Positions 1-10,258 of a stretch of 64,000 bases of DNA are shown here, one piece after another. Position 1 is the stretch's first letter. Each line of letters begins with the position of its first letter. Source of the DNA: an uncultured Pseudomonadales bacterium (GTDB lineage: Bacteria; Pseudomonadota; Gammaproteobacteria; Pseudomonadales; Porticoccaceae); contig OX044363.1 of the NCBI GenBank assembly GCA_943846685.1, forward strand, positions 533,501 to 597,500, written 5' to 3'. A program made the position numbers and the translations under genes. Below the pieces are notes generated by a model. It saw only the letters and a program-made list of their open reading frames with translations, was not told the origin of the DNA and did not search any database.

Positions 1-51
1 CCGATTGACGAGAAACAGTTGGTTTCAGCTATCAGCGCTGTACTCAACTAG
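1..51 (+). CDS. pilH: C-terminal end of PilH-like response regulator (partial)
   Basis: Only the last 16 codons are inside the window: an open frame from base 1 reads PIDEKQLVSAISAVLN and stops at TAG (49-51). The pattern 'P-[hydrophobic]-D-..-L..AI...L' is what follows the conserved Lys-Pro of a CheY-type receiver (alpha-5 helix). It lies 11 bases before a pilI-like gene, exactly where pilH sits in the Pseudomonas pilGHIJK-chpA cluster, so PilH is the natural reading. The name rests on context because the phospho-acceptor part is missing. Confidence 0.7.
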   Translation, partial: PIDEKQLVSAISAVLN

Positions 52-62
52 GGAAGCAGCCT

Positions 63-590
63 GTGGCGAAGGATATATTTTCAGTAATAAGCAACGTTGT
101 TAGCCGTTTTGGTCAGTCGACCTATGGCTTGCCGGCGCAGAAGGAGATTGTTGAGACCCGCAAGCTGGTGGGTTTCTCTGTGCTTGGCGACAACTATGTG
201 ATGCCACTTAATGAGCTTAGCGAAGTGTTGGACGTACCCGAATGCACCAAGTTGCCGAGAGTGAAATCATGGGTTCGCGGGCTAGCCAATGTTCGCGGGC
301 GACTGTTACCTATTATCGACCTTGCTGATTTTCTCGGCGGTTCGCTGGCCGGTTCGGTTCGGGATAGGCGAGTGCTAGTGTTGGATATGGATGGCATCTA
401 TGTCGGTCTGATTGTCGACGCGGTTCAGGGGATTAAATCTCTGGCGGTAGACAGTTATAGAGAGTCCCGCAATAACGGCCCTCTGGTTCATTTTATCGAC
501 GGTAGTTTTACCGAAGAAAATCAAGACACACCACTTTTTTGCGCCCATAAGCTGATTGAGGACAGTCAGTTTATGAGTGTTTCGGTCTAG
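63..590 (+). CDS. pilI: PilI, CheW-like adaptor of the type IV pilus chemosensory system
   Basis: A 175-residue protein starting at GTG (63), preceded by GGGAAG (52-57). It is a single CheW domain: residues about 35-165 contain '[12 protein letters not shown]', '[24 protein letters not shown]' (split here as [11 protein letters not shown] and [10 protein letters not shown]) and '[19 protein letters not shown]', the usual CheW fold elements. In the Pseudomonas system PilI links the receptor PilJ to the kinase ChpA at the cell pole. It is followed 61 bases later by pilJ and probably forms one operon through chpC. Length is normal for the family (about 178 residues). Identity is firm from domain plus neighbours. 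Confidence 0.93.
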   Translation: MAKDIFSVISNVVSRFGQSTYGLPAQKEIVETRKLVGFSVLGDNYVMPLNELSEVLDVPECTKLPRVKSWVRGLANVRGRLLPIIDLADFLGGSLAGSVRDRRVLVLDMDGIYVGLIVDAVQGIKSLAVDSYRESRNNGPLVHFIDGSFTEENQDTPLFCAHKLIEDSQFMSVSV

Positions 591-651
591 AGGGATTGAT
601 TGCCGAAATACTCGACAAATAAAGCAATACAGAATCAATCTGGAGGATTAT

Positions 652-3021
652 ATGAAAGGAAACACCGGGAAAGGATCAGCGTTCCGCACATTAATTATTG
701 TCTTGGGTATAGCCTGCATACTGGTTGGCACCTACAGCGCAATAGAGGTTAGCAGTCAGGTCAAAAATGACCAGAGCAATATTCAAAGTATTGCCAATCT
801 GCGTGTTAATGCTCTGCGAATTACTCAGTTGGCGGAAGATGCCAGTGCTGCTAATGACGAGGCTTTCGATGCTCTCGGCAGACTTAACAGTCAAATGAAT
901 GATGCCTGGCGACGGCTGCAAAAGCGTCTTTACGATCAGGGCGAAATCTCACGGCCACAGGTTCAATCGGTGGCCGATAGCTGGAGTACGGTAAGTGATC
1001 GATTAAAGCTCTTGGCTGATAACCGTGAAACGGTACTCTTTGTCTCGCAGGTTGCCATTGAGCTGAATGCGAAATTACCTCTGGTGCAGGATAACTCCGG
1101 TCAGGTGGTTGATGCGTTGATTACCCAGTCGGCGCCCGCCGGACAGATTGCGATTGCTCAGGAACAGCTGTGGCTAATTGAGCGCATCGGTCGAAATATT
1201 GACAAGATGATCTCCGGTAGCGGTGATGCCAATGTGGCTGCTGACCAGTTTAAGAGTGACTCGAATGTATTTCGCGACACCCTGGATTCGATGAAAAATG
1301 GCAACTTTATTCTCGGTATTACCAAGGTTACCGATAAGGAAGCGATCGCCAGCATTGATCAGATTCAGGCATCTTTCGATGTGGTTGCCAATGATATTGA
1401 TCGTATCTATAACTCCGCAGATGACCTCTCAGTTGCACGAATGTCCGCCGCTTCACTATTTGGTGATGTACCGGCGCTGCTGACCAAGTTTGATAAGTTG
1501 GATAACACAGTAGTAGATCTTAATACCGCTGGAAAACGAATATTTAATAACTTCACAACCCTGATGGCGGTGGCTGGATTTTTTGCCGCACTGGTTATGT
1601 TGGGGTTTATTAACTTCCGGGCGACAAGACGCAACCTTATAGAATCAGAGCAGATCAAAGATAAAAACCAGCAGGCTATTTTGCGATTGCTGGATGATAT
1701 TTCTGATCTCGCCGATGGTGATTTAACCGTCGAGGCAACGGTGACCGAAGACTTTACCGGAACCATTGCCGACTCGATTAACTTTGCGATTGCCGAGCTG
1801 AGAAGTCTGGTAGAAAACGTCGCCAGTTCATCCGGCAAGGTAACCAGTTCTGCCGATGCGACAAGGGCAACGTCACTGCAGCTGGCCGAGAGTGCTGAGC
1901 ATCAGGCGCAAGAGATTGCCGGAGCATCAGCGGCGATTAATGAAATGGCTATAACCATTGACCAGGTTTCTTCCAACTCCTCAGAGTCGGCGGCGGTAGC
2001 AGAGCGCTCGGTATCCATTGCAAAAAATGGCGCACAGCTAGTGCGCAATACCATTGAGGGTATGGACACCATTCGCGAGCAGATTCAGGACACAGCAAAG
2101 CGAATTAAACGTCTCGGTGAAAGCTCACAGGAAATTGGCGATATAGTTTCGTTGATTAATGAGATTGCCGACCAGACCAATATTCTCGCACTTAACGCGG
2201 CCATTCAGGCAGCGATGGCCGGTGAAGCCGGACGGGGTTTCGCGGTTGTAGCGGATGAGGTTCAGCGACTTGCGGAACGCTCGGCCACAGCGACTAAACA
2301 GATTGCCGGCCTGGTAAAAACTATTCAAACGGATACCAATGAAGCGGTAAGTTCGATGGAGCAGACAACCGCAGAGGTGGTTAAAGGTGCTGAGCTGGCC
2401 AACAGTGCCGGTACGGCCCTGGAAGAAATTGAAAGTGTATCGACCAACCTGGCAGAGTTGATTCAGGATATTTCTGAGGCGGCAAAACATCAGGCCACCA
2501 CCTCAGCACATATTTCTAACACGATGAATGTTATTCAGGAAATTACCTCACAAACACTTTCAGGAACCAATGACACAGCGAACTCGATTGGTGAGTTGGC
2601 GGGCATGGCTGTTGAGATGAGAGACTCGGTGAGTGGTTTTATTCTGCCCGGCAAAAATACCGATGAAGAATTAAATGGAGAGCTCGATGAAGAGTTCTCC
2701 GATAGCGACGAGCCCGTTGCTATAGATGAATTGGATGATGGTTCACTGGGCGCGTTATTTGCTGTGGCAGAAACATCCGAGATGCCAAACACGCCAGAAA
2801 CTAAGGATGCCAGTGAAGCGGATGACTCGCCTGCAACCGATGAATTTATGGTCGAAGATAGTGAAGAGATGCTCGATATAGGTTTTGTGTCCCCCGCTGA
2901 TGCAGAGCCAGAAGTGGATGAAGAGCTGGAAGTGGATGAGGAAGAAAACCTCGAAGATCTGGAAGAATTTGAGGCAGAGATTGAAGCCATGCTGGCCGAG
3001 GGTGACGACAAGCGCAATTAG
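652..3021 (+). CDS. pilJ: PilJ, methyl-accepting chemotaxis receptor for twitching motility, with acidic C-terminal tail
   Basis: The start is the ATG at 652 behind a strong TGGAGGA (641-647); the frame is open further upstream but overlaps pilI. The product is 789 residues. Transmembrane helix 1 is about residues 12-34 and helix 2 about 303-324, bracketing a periplasmic sensor rich in Gln/Asn/Asp (PilJ-type domains). The cytoplasmic signalling hairpin contains the conserved tip '[20 protein letters not shown]' beginning at residue 504. From about residue 668 to the end there is a tail dominated by Glu and Asp with almost no aromatic residues, which the roughly 680-residue Pseudomonas PilJ lacks. 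The signalling role (surface and pilus sensing to ChpA) is from the family. The tail's function is unknown and could be a pentapeptide-less tether or an interaction segment. Confidence 0.93.
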   Translation: MKGNTGKGSAFRTLIIVLGIACILVGTYSAIEVSSQVKNDQSNIQSIANLRVNALRITQLAEDASAANDEAFDALGRLNSQMNDAWRRLQKRLYDQGEISRPQVQSVADSWSTVSDRLKLLADNRETVLFVSQVAIELNAKLPLVQDNSGQVVDALITQSAPAGQIAIAQEQLWLIERIGRNIDKMISGSGDANVAADQFKSDSNVFRDTLDSMKNGNFILGITKVTDKEAIASIDQIQASFDVVANDIDRIYNSADDLSVARMSAASLFGDVPALLTKFDKLDNTVVDLNTAGKRIFNNFTTLMAVAGFFAALVMLGFINFRATRRNLIESEQIKDKNQQAILRLLDDISDLADGDLTVEATVTEDFTGTIADSINFAIAELRSLVENVASSSGKVTSSADATRATSLQLAESAEHQAQEIAGASAAINEMAITIDQVSSNSSESAAVAERSVSIAKNGAQLVRNTIEGMDTIREQIQDTAKRIKRLGESSQEIGDIVSLINEIADQTNILALNAAIQAAMAGEAGRGFAVVADEVQRLAERSATATKQIAGLVKTIQTDTNEAVSSMEQTTAEVVKGAELANSAGTALEEIESVSTNLAELIQDISEAAKHQATTSAHISNTMNVIQEITSQTLSGTNDTANSIGELAGMAVEMRDSVSGFILPGKNTDEELNGELDEEFSDSDEPVAIDELDDGSLGALFAVAETSEMPNTPETKDASEADDSPATDEFMVEDSEEMLDIGFVSPADAEPEVDEELEVDEEENLEDLEEFEAEIEAMLAEGDDKRN

Positions 3022-3047
3022 ATAACCGACGAGCATAGGATTGATCT

Positions 3048-3968
3048 GTGGCTAACAGAATGGAGAACGCAATCAGCCAGAAAAGTGATTTCGGTTATTT
3101 CGATGTCTGGAAAGCGACGATCGAAGAGCGCACCGGTGTGCAGATTACGCCGGATCGTGAAAGGGCGCTGGCACTGCTACTCGACCGCAGAATGAAGGAA
3201 CTGGATTCTGAGGATATAGATCAATATATGAGCGATGCTCTGGACGTAGCCAAAGGCGCGCAGGAGTGGAGTGGTCTTATCGACAGTTTGCTGGTTAAAG
3301 AAACCAGCTTTTTTCGCCACCGCCCATCGATGGATTATGTGCGCGCTTGGGTGAAGAGTGCAGTCAGAGATAAATCTTGCAATGAGCCCCTGTGGGTATG
3401 GAGTCTCGGATGCTCGACGGGTGAAGAGGCCTATTCGCTGGCGATAACCGTTGAGCAGGCAATGCAAGCCGAAGGGCTTGAGCCGCGCTATGGAATTATT
3501 GGCACAGATATCAGCCGCGAGGCGATTTTTCAGGCGCGCCGGGGTATCTATCGTGAGAGCAAAATGGCTTCTGTTGATCAGTCGGTTAACCGCGCCTATT
3601 TCGATCCGGTTGGAAAAGGGTTGTGGCGTGTAAAAGCGGATTTACGCCGTCGAGTCTGTTTTTTAACCAGCAATATACTCACGGATAAATCGCCCCTGAT
3701 AAGGCGTAAGATGCATTTGATCTACTGTCAGAATATGTTGGTCTATTTTCGTCGCTGGAAGCGTCGCGAAATTATTGGCCAGCTGACCAATCACTTAGAT
3801 GATCGGGGTTGTCTGATGCTCGGGTTAGGCGAGCTGAGTAACTGGCTGCCGTGCGGATTGACTCGAGTTACACAGCGCAATATTCAGGCCTATATCAAGG
3901 ATGAAAGAGCTGAGCAGAGAGTCGAACTGATAGATGAGCAAAGAGCTGAACAGGGAGAAACTCGATGA
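3048..3968 (+). CDS. pilK: PilK, CheR-type receptor methyltransferase
   Basis: A 306-residue CheR-family protein starting at GTG (3048) with AGGA eight bases upstream; an in-frame ATG at 3060 is the alternative. The N-terminal CheR helical domain (about residues 10-75) is followed by the SAM-binding fold with 'SLGCSTGEEAYSLAI' and 'GTDISREAIFQARRGIY', then 'LIYCQNMLVYF', which corresponds to the CheR 'RNVLIYF' motif (Arg replaced by Gln). The enzyme would methylate glutamates on PilJ using S-adenosylmethionine. It overlaps chpA by four bases (ATGA, 3965-3968), indicating translational coupling. Confidence 0.92.
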   Translation: MANRMENAISQKSDFGYFDVWKATIEERTGVQITPDRERALALLLDRRMKELDSEDIDQYMSDALDVAKGAQEWSGLIDSLLVKETSFFRHRPSMDYVRAWVKSAVRDKSCNEPLWVWSLGCSTGEEAYSLAITVEQAMQAEGLEPRYGIIGTDISREAIFQARRGIYRESKMASVDQSVNRAYFDPVGKGLWRVKADLRRRVCFLTSNILTDKSPLIRRKMHLIYCQNMLVYFRRWKRREIIGQLTNHLDDRGCLMLGLGELSNWLPCGLTRVTQRNIQAYIKDERAEQRVELIDEQRAEQGETR

Positions 3969-6900
3969 GCCAGTTTCAGGAACAGGGAATCCAGGAGGAA
4001 GGCGTGGAGGAAAAAGGCGTACAGGTAAAAAGTGTAAAAACTTTTACCGGACTTGAATGGCTGGTTGGCGAAATTGAGAATAGTCTGCAGTCGGCCTTCA
4101 ATGAACTGGAAGCCTTTACCCAAAACAACAGCGACGAAACTAAAATACGTTTCTGTCTGGGGCATCTTCACCAGATTGCCGGATCGTTTAAAATTCTTCA
4201 GTGCGAAGGCTGCACACTGCTTATCGAGGAGATGGAAGCACTCACGCAAAGTATTCTCGATAAGAAGATTTCTAATATCAATGAAGCCTGTGAAATTCTT
4301 GTTCAGGCGATTATCAAACTACCCATCTACCTCAGGCAAATACTCTCCAGCAGAGAGGATCATCCTGAAGCGCTAATTATATTGCTCAACGATTTAAGAG
4401 CCGCTCAGGGTCGAGCACTGGTCTCGGAAGGTGTTTTATTTTCACCGGATATAAGTTCTTTTGAAAATCAATCTCAACAGAGCCGCAACGCTAATCCCGC
4501 CGCCACCGCTGATTTGATAAAGCGCCTGCGTCAGGTTTATCAGCTGTCATTGATCAAACTGATTAAAGGCGAGGAAAAAAATAAAAATTGTGCCAACTTA
4601 ATAAAAGTTCTGCAGCGTATGCAGGAGTTATCAAAAGGCAGTTGGCGTGAAAATTTGTGGCGTATTGCCCGACAGATTTTAGGCTTGGTTTCATCTCGCG
4701 AGATCAACTTTAGTATCGCCCTGAAAAAACTTTTTCGTGCCTTGGATAGCCAGCTAAAAATACAGGCAAAAGAAGCAATCTCCGAAGAATCTGGCTCTGT
4801 AGAAACCAGTGGGGCAGATCTGGGGCTGTTAAAAAATCTGCTCTATTATCTGACCACAGCCGAACCCAATACCGAAGAGCTTAAGGCAATCTGGACTGAC
4901 TTCAATCTTGCCGGCGCTTTTCCTTCCGGTGTAGTCAATCCAGAGGGTGGGCGATTGATGCCGCAGTACGACCCTCAGGTTGTGCGTGCACTGGTTAGCG
5001 CGATCCAAGGGGAGCTTGCCAATGTACGATCAGCACTGGAACGCTTCTCCATCGAGGGCGGTCTCTCGGCGGACGATGTGCGCGACAGCCTGCCAGTATT
5101 GCTCAGTATGGCGGATTCTCTGGCTCTGGTAGGTCAGGGTAAATTACGTGATGCGATCAGTCAGATAGAGCAGAAGTTACGTCAGATTTTTACTGCAGAT
5201 GGTTCCGGAATTAATGATGCAGATGTTATTAATACAGTCCAGAGCCTTACAGAAGTTGAGCTGGCATTAAATGCCTGGGCGGCGCGACCCGATAAATTTT
5301 CCGGAAGTGTCGACCTAGATAGTCAGCAGAATCAATTCGAATTTAACAGTGCTAGCCAGGCGCTTTTAGCTGAATCTAGAACCGGTATTGAACGCATAAA
5401 AGAAGCGGTTGTTGAGTTTATAAACTCACAGTGGGATCTGCAGCTGCTGTCCAATGTGCCGGCAATGTTTCAAGAGCTGCAGGGCGCGCTAGATATTATT
5501 GGGCTGACCCGAGCTGCGTCGGTCATTGAGGGTTGTTCGAAGTATGTACAAGAGGTGCTGATCAATCAGGGTCGCGCCGTAGAGTGGCATGCATTAGATA
5601 CCTTTGCTGATGCGATCACCATTGTTGAATACTATCTTGAACAATTTAATAGCGATGCCGCGGACAAACAGGATGGTGTTTTAGCCGCAGCAGAGGAGAG
5701 TATTCTCGCACTGCTGGAAAGCCGTCCAGCTCAACCAGTAACGCTCGGCGATAAAGATCTCTATGTTGAACCGGAAGAAATTCTCGAAGAGCTTTCCGCG
5801 CTGCAAGACGATCAGGACGCTGATAAAAATAATCTTTCTATAAGTTTGGTAAGTACGGAGGACAGCCTTGAGCCGATAGACAGCCTTGAGCAGGTAGACA
5901 GCCCTGAGCTAATTAACAGCCCTGAACAGGCTGAACAACGGCAGGACCCTGCAGCAACAAGCGAAGAAGAACAGGACTTTGATGATGAAATTATTGAAAT
6001 CTTTATCGAAGAGGCCGAAGAAGTTTTAGAAGGTCTCAATACTCTATTGCCTGAATGGAAAGACCAACCCCAATCAAAAGATCAGCTCGCCGTCGTTCGC
6101 CGTGCCTTCCACACCCTCAAGGGCAGCGGACGTATGGTCGGCGCCGAGGATATTGGTGAGCTAGCATGGTCGATTGAGGATATGCTCAACCGAGTTCTCG
6201 ATGGGCGCATCAACTGCACCACGCCAATGGTCGAGCTGGCGGAGCAGACGATTCAGCGAATGCCATTATTAATTGCCGCCTTTGCTGAAAGGCTTCCAAC
6301 CCCAACGCCGGAAATTAGCCGCACCATTATTGAAAGCGCAGAGCGTCTGGCTAAAGGTGAGGCCTTGGATGAGCAGCCCCAGAAGCAGCAGCTACCTGAC
6401 GAGATTGAACCACTAGAGACTGATCCAGAGTCAGTAGAGATAGCAGAGGCAGAAAGTTCTGAATTAGAGGGTTTTGAATTAGAGAGTTCTGAAGTAGAGA
6501 GTTCTGAAGTAGAGAGTTCTGAAGTAGAGAGTTCTGAAGTAGAAGCTCCTGAACTAGAGTCTCTTGAATTAGGCGCTCCTGAGTTAGAAGCTGCCACAAC
6601 GTCCCCCGAAGAAGAGGCTGGGGAGCGAGAGCCAGAGGCGGAAACTGAAGTTAAAGAGATAGAGAGCCCCGCTGAGAGCCTGGAAATCGCCGAGCCAGAA
6701 ATAGAAGAGGTTGATGATGGGGTGTCTGAAGAGCAGGAACACGAGGCAATCCTGTTAGAAATTTTTGTGAACGAAGCTCAGGGGCATTTAAAAACCATTG
6801 ATGACTTTGTTACGACAACGCGAAGCATGGCGCCACTTTATAAAGCGCCGCCACTATCCCTGCAGAGAGCGCTGCACACCTTAAAGGGCACCGCAGAGAT

Positions 6901-9900
6901 GGCGGACTTCTCCGAGCTCGGCCAGCTGGTCGCGCCCCTAGAAGAATTTATCAAAGAGCTCCATCATCACCAGATTTGTCTCGACGAAGATATTGTTCAT
7001 CTTGTCGAAGATGCAGCCGCGTTTTTCCGTAGCACATTAACTATGATGACCGGCGGCGATGCCGTTCCCCAAGAGGGCTTGCCGATGTTTCGTGCTCGCC
7101 TTGCAGAATTGCGTGAAAAAGCCGTGGGCCACCTGCTTAATCGAGGCGACAGTGAAAGCAGTAGTAAAGATTTCTCTGCAGTCAAAAAGCTTATGGCCGA
7201 GGGCCTGTTATCACTGCAGAACTACCCGCAATTCTATGCTCATCTACAGCATCAAACCGCACCCCCACGAGTAGTTTTTTACGAACTGCTCAGTGACCTC
7301 AACGAGATTGGCAGCAAGTTAAAAGATGCTGATATAGAGCCGATTCTCGAGCTGTCGGAAATAATGGCCGAGATCTATGAGTTACTTCAAAGTATAGGTC
7401 AGGCACCTGCTCAGCAAGTTACTGAGGTAATGCAGGCCAACCATGAAACACTGCTAAATCTATTTGATATGCTCGCCGCGGATCAGGAACTAAATGGTCT
7501 TGAAGAAGCGCAAAAGGCCGACTTATTGGCGGTCAAAGAACAGCTCTCTGAACAGTTGGCAGAAAAGCAGAAACTCGATCTTGAACAGCTTGAGCGTGAT
7601 AAAGAGCTTGAGCGGGAGCGCGTAGCTGAGGAGCAGATCAGAAAGGATCAAGAGGCAGCGGACAAACAGCAACTCATTATTGAAGAGCAGTCGAGCGAAG
7701 ATCAGCCGCCAGAATCTGATCTGACTGAAAAGGATTCTGATGAGCCTGTTATTAATGAAGAGCAAGCTGAAATATCTGAGGCTGACTTAGTCGATAAAGA
7801 GCTAGAAGAAGGCTTGGAAAAAGAGTCGCAACAAGAGCCAGATCAGAAGCCTGCCGAGGAACGTTCAGCGTCGATAATTGATGCTGAGCTGGACCAAGAG
7901 ATTGTCGGCGTCTTTGTTGAAGAGGCCGATGATATTGTTAGTAGTATTGAGGAATCAGTGCTGGCCTGGCAATCTAATCCCGCGCAAGTGGAGCTTGCCG
8001 ACCGCATAAAGCGTGACCTGCACACCTTAAAAGGGGGTGCGCGAATGGCTGGGTTCAATGCCCTCGGTGAGCTAGCTCATGCCATAGAATCCCTGATCGA
8101 CGAGACCAAAAAGCACAATAAAAAATTCTTTAAAGCAATGATATCGCATCAGGAAAGGCTAGTAAGTGCTTACGATATTGTTCGTCAAATCGCTCATGGG
8201 GGTGATATCAATGCCCTTCGTCAGAAGATGGAAGCCCTTGAAACAGAAGTTATACCGCCGGACGCTAAAGAGCAGGAGCCTTCTTCAGGCTCGATCGAAT
8301 CTCCAACTCCAGTTCCGGAAGATACTTCCTTAATAAAGCCACAGCAAGATCAAACTCGAGAGCCCGCCGGACAACAATTTTCGGTTAAGGGCGAGATTAA
8401 GGAAGTTGTTCGAATCGGTGCTGAGGTTCTGGATACTTTAGTCAATCTATCCGGTGAAAATATAATTTTCCGTGGTCGTATCGAAGAGCAAGTCAGTGAG
8501 TTTAATCAGTTCCTCGATGAAATGGATGCCACAGTAGTGCGACTGCAAGAGCAGGTCAGACGTTTAGGCACAGAGACCGAAGCGCAGATCGATTATCGCC
8601 GTGAGCAGATTGAAGCCTCAGGAGAAGCGGACAGTTTTGATCCGCTGGAAATGGATCGCTATTCCCATCTGCAACAATTGACCGGCTCGCTGATGGAGTC
8701 CGCCTCAGATTTACACGATCTTAAAGAAACCCTTAATGAAAGGCTGGTCGGCACCGAAACCCTGCTTTTGCATCAATCGCGAATTAACACCGATCTGCAA
8801 GAGGGGTTGATGAAAACTCGGATGGTGCCATTTGCACGAATTGTTCCCCGCCTGCGAAGAATAGTTCGGCAGGTCGGGCTTGAGTTGGGTAAAAAAGTTG
8901 AACTGCGCATGGACAGTATCCACGGCGAAATGGACAGGTCCGTTCTCGATCGTATGGTGGCGCCCCTCGAGCATATGATTCGCAATGCCGTTGATCATGG
9001 TATTGAATCCGAAGAGCAGCGCAAAGAAGCGGGCAAACCGGCCACCGGCAGTATTGCTATAACCACCTATAGGCAGGGTGGCGATATCGTTATCCATCTG
9101 GCCGACGACGGCCGCGGCCTAGATGTGGAGCGTATCCGTCAAATAGCCCTAGAGAAAGAGTTGATCAGCGCAGATGCTGCGCTGTCGGAACATGAAATTG
9201 CACAGTTTATTTTCCATCCGGGATTCTCGACATCCGACTCGGTTAGCCAGATATCCGGACGTGGTGTCGGCATGGATGTGGTTAACAGTGAAGTGCGCCA
9301 GTGCGGGGGCAGTGTGGAAATTGAGACCTCTGCCGGACAGGGAACTCAGTTCACGATTGTCTTGCCCTTTACCCTGTCGGTTAACCGCGCCCTGATGATC
9401 AATGTTACCGGTGATCACTACGCACTGTCTCTGAACTCAATTGATGGCGTGCATTTTATGTCCTCCAGCGCCATAGATACCGCGCTGGAAAATGGCGGCA
9501 CTATTAGCTATGCCGGCAGTCAGTACGAGCTCTGTTATCTGGGTACGCTGCTCAATCCAGAAGTTACCCGGCGTTCGGATAATCTGGATGTGGATACGGC
9601 ACTGGTTTTATTCCACTCCGACAATCGCCGCTTTGCGGTTCAGGTTGATGAAATTGTTGGCACCAAAGAAATTGTTGTGAAAACCCTTGGCCCGCAGTTC
9701 TCCGGCGTTCCGGGACTCGGGGGTGCGACGATTCTCAGCGATGGTCAGGTGGTGGTGATTATCGATCTCAATGAGTTGGCCAGAGTTGCGATTGTTGACT
9801 TACCCCGTGTCACTCAGGGAGATAAGGCAGCCAGTGAGCTGAACCCGTCCTCCAATTCAGCAGTTTCCATAGATATTGCTCCCTGCGTATTGGTCGTCGA

Positions 9901-10249
9901 TGACTCGGTAACAGTGAGGAAGGTGACCAGTCGTATTCTACGTCGCCAGGGATACCGAGTGCTGACCGCCAAAGACGGTATTGAAGCGCTTAAAAGTATG
10001 CAGGATGAAATACCCGCAGTGATTTTATTGGATATTGAAATGCCGCGGATGGACGGCTTTGAAGTGGCAACACGGGTTAGAGCCAGTCAGAATTTAAAGC
10101 AGATTCCGATAATAATGATTACCTCAAGAACCGGAGATAAGCACCGTCAGCGAGCCATGGAACTGGGCGTCGACCATTATATGGGCAAGCCCTATCAGGA
10201 AGAACATTTGCTGGAGACCCTCAATCAACTGTTAACCGTAGAGAATTGA
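3965..10249 (+). CDS. chpA: ChpA/PilL-type hybrid histidine kinase with multiple Hpt domains and C-terminal receiver
   Basis: A very large CheA-like kinase of 2094 residues. Hpt-type motifs visible are HQIAG at His69 and three canonical H-T-L-K-G motifs at His716, His971 and His1353. Between them lie long Glu-rich linkers, one containing a 15-bp tandem repeat. The C-terminal core has the dimerisation region (about 1480-1610), an HATPase with N-box 'MIRNAVDHGIE' (Asn1674) and G boxes 'DDGRGLD' (about 1714) and 'SGRGVGMDVVN', a CheW-like domain (about 1830-1960) and a receiver (about 1976-2092) with Asp2023 in 'LLDIEMPRMDGF'. In Pseudomonas, ChpA phosphorylates PilG/PilH to control pilus extension, retraction and cAMP. 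Pseudomonas ChpA has more phosphotransfer domains (six Hpt plus Ser/Thr variants); additional degenerate ones may lie in residues 150-640 here. Confidence 0.93.
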   Translation: MSQFQEQGIQEEGVEEKGVQVKSVKTFTGLEWLVGEIENSLQSAFNELEAFTQNNSDETKIRFCLGHLHQIAGSFKILQCEGCTLLIEEMEALTQSILDKKISNINEACEILVQAIIKLPIYLRQILSSREDHPEALIILLNDLRAAQGRALVSEGVLFSPDISSFENQSQQSRNANPAATADLIKRLRQVYQLSLIKLIKGEEKNKNCANLIKVLQRMQELSKGSWRENLWRIARQILGLVSSREINFSIALKKLFRALDSQLKIQAKEAISEESGSVETSGADLGLLKNLLYYLTTAEPNTEELKAIWTDFNLAGAFPSGVVNPEGGRLMPQYDPQVVRALVSAIQGELANVRSALERFSIEGGLSADDVRDSLPVLLSMADSLALVGQGKLRDAISQIEQKLRQIFTADGSGINDADVINTVQSLTEVELALNAWAARPDKFSGSVDLDSQQNQFEFNSASQALLAESRTGIERIKEAVVEFINSQWDLQLLSNVPAMFQELQGALDIIGLTRAASVIEGCSKYVQEVLINQGRAVEWHALDTFADAITIVEYYLEQFNSDAADKQDGVLAAAEESILALLESRPAQPVTLGDKDLYVEPEEILEELSALQDDQDADKNNLSISLVSTEDSLEPIDSLEQVDSPELINSPEQAEQRQDPAATSEEEQDFDDEIIEIFIEEAEEVLEGLNTLLPEWKDQPQSKDQLAVVRRAFHTLKGSGRMVGAEDIGELAWSIEDMLNRVLDGRINCTTPMVELAEQTIQRMPLLIAAFAERLPTPTPEISRTIIESAERLAKGEALDEQPQKQQLPDEIEPLETDPESVEIAEAESSELEGFELESSEVESSEVESSEVESSEVEAPELESLELGAPELEAATTSPEEEAGEREPEAETEVKEIESPAESLEIAEPEIEEVDDGVSEEQEHEAILLEIFVNEAQGHLKTIDDFVTTTRSMAPLYKAPPLSLQRALHTLKGTAEMADFSELGQLVAPLEEFIKELHHHQICLDEDIVHLVEDAAAFFRSTLTMMTGGDAVPQEGLPMFRARLAELREKAVGHLLNRGDSESSSKDFSAVKKLMAEGLLSLQNYPQFYAHLQHQTAPPRVVFYELLSDLNEIGSKLKDADIEPILELSEIMAEIYELLQSIGQAPAQQVTEVMQANHETLLNLFDMLAADQELNGLEEAQKADLLAVKEQLSEQLAEKQKLDLEQLERDKELERERVAEEQIRKDQEAADKQQLIIEEQSSEDQPPESDLTEKDSDEPVINEEQAEISEADLVDKELEEGLEKESQQEPDQKPAEERSASIIDAELDQEIVGVFVEEADDIVSSIEESVLAWQSNPAQVELADRIKRDLHTLKGGARMAGFNALGELAHAIESLIDETKKHNKKFFKAMISHQERLVSAYDIVRQIAHGGDINALRQKMEALETEVIPPDAKEQEPSSGSIESPTPVPEDTSLIKPQQDQTREPAGQQFSVKGEIKEVVRIGAEVLDTLVNLSGENIIFRGRIEEQVSEFNQFLDEMDATVVRLQEQVRRLGTETEAQIDYRREQIEASGEADSFDPLEMDRYSHLQQLTGSLMESASDLHDLKETLNERLVGTETLLLHQSRINTDLQEGLMKTRMVPFARIVPRLRRIVRQVGLELGKKVELRMDSIHGEMDRSVLDRMVAPLEHMIRNAVDHGIESEEQRKEAGKPATGSIAITTYRQGGDIVIHLADDGRGLDVERIRQIALEKELISADAALSEHEIAQFIFHPGFSTSDSVSQISGRGVGMDVVNSEVRQCGGSVEIETSAGQGTQFTIVLPFTLSVNRALMINVTGDHYALSLNSIDGVHFMSSSAIDTALENGGTISYAGSQYELCYLGTLLNPEVTRRSDNLDVDTALVLFHSDNRRFAVQVDEIVGTKEIVVKTLGPQFSGVPGLGGATILSDGQVVVIIDLNELARVAIVDLPRVTQGDKAASELNPSSNSAVSIDIAPCVLVVDDSVTVRKVTSRILRRQGYRVLTAKDGIEALKSMQDEIPAVILLDIEMPRMDGFEVATRVRASQNLKQIPIIMITSRTGDKHRQRAMELGVDHYMGKPYQEEHLLETLNQLLTVEN
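6451..6585 (+). repeat. 15-bp coding tandem repeat in chpA (pentapeptide E-S-S-E-V)
   Basis: Four identical consecutive copies of AGAGAGTTCTGAAGT occupy 6481-6540. Two degenerate copies precede them (6451, 6466) and three follow (6541, 6556, 6571), giving nine units. Each unit encodes a five-residue Glu/Ser/Val or Leu repeat, so changes in copy number stay in frame. The repeat lies in the acidic linker between the Hpt domains with His716 and His971. Perfect identity of the central four copies suggests recent slippage expansion. Confidence 0.9.
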
Positions 10250-10258
10250 TTACAAAAT

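Noticed and set aside
2535..3017. Long minus-strand frame rich in Ser opposite the PilJ tail
   Set aside because: It is the antisense shadow of acidic Glu/Asp codons in a gene with clear homology on the other strand.
6451..6585. Possible CRISPR-like array
   Set aside because: Units are contiguous 15-mers without spacers and are in frame inside chpA.
6253..6597. Minus-strand Ser/Leu repeat frames opposite the chpA repeat
   Set aside because: Repeat-generated shadow; the plus strand carries the conserved Hpt domains.
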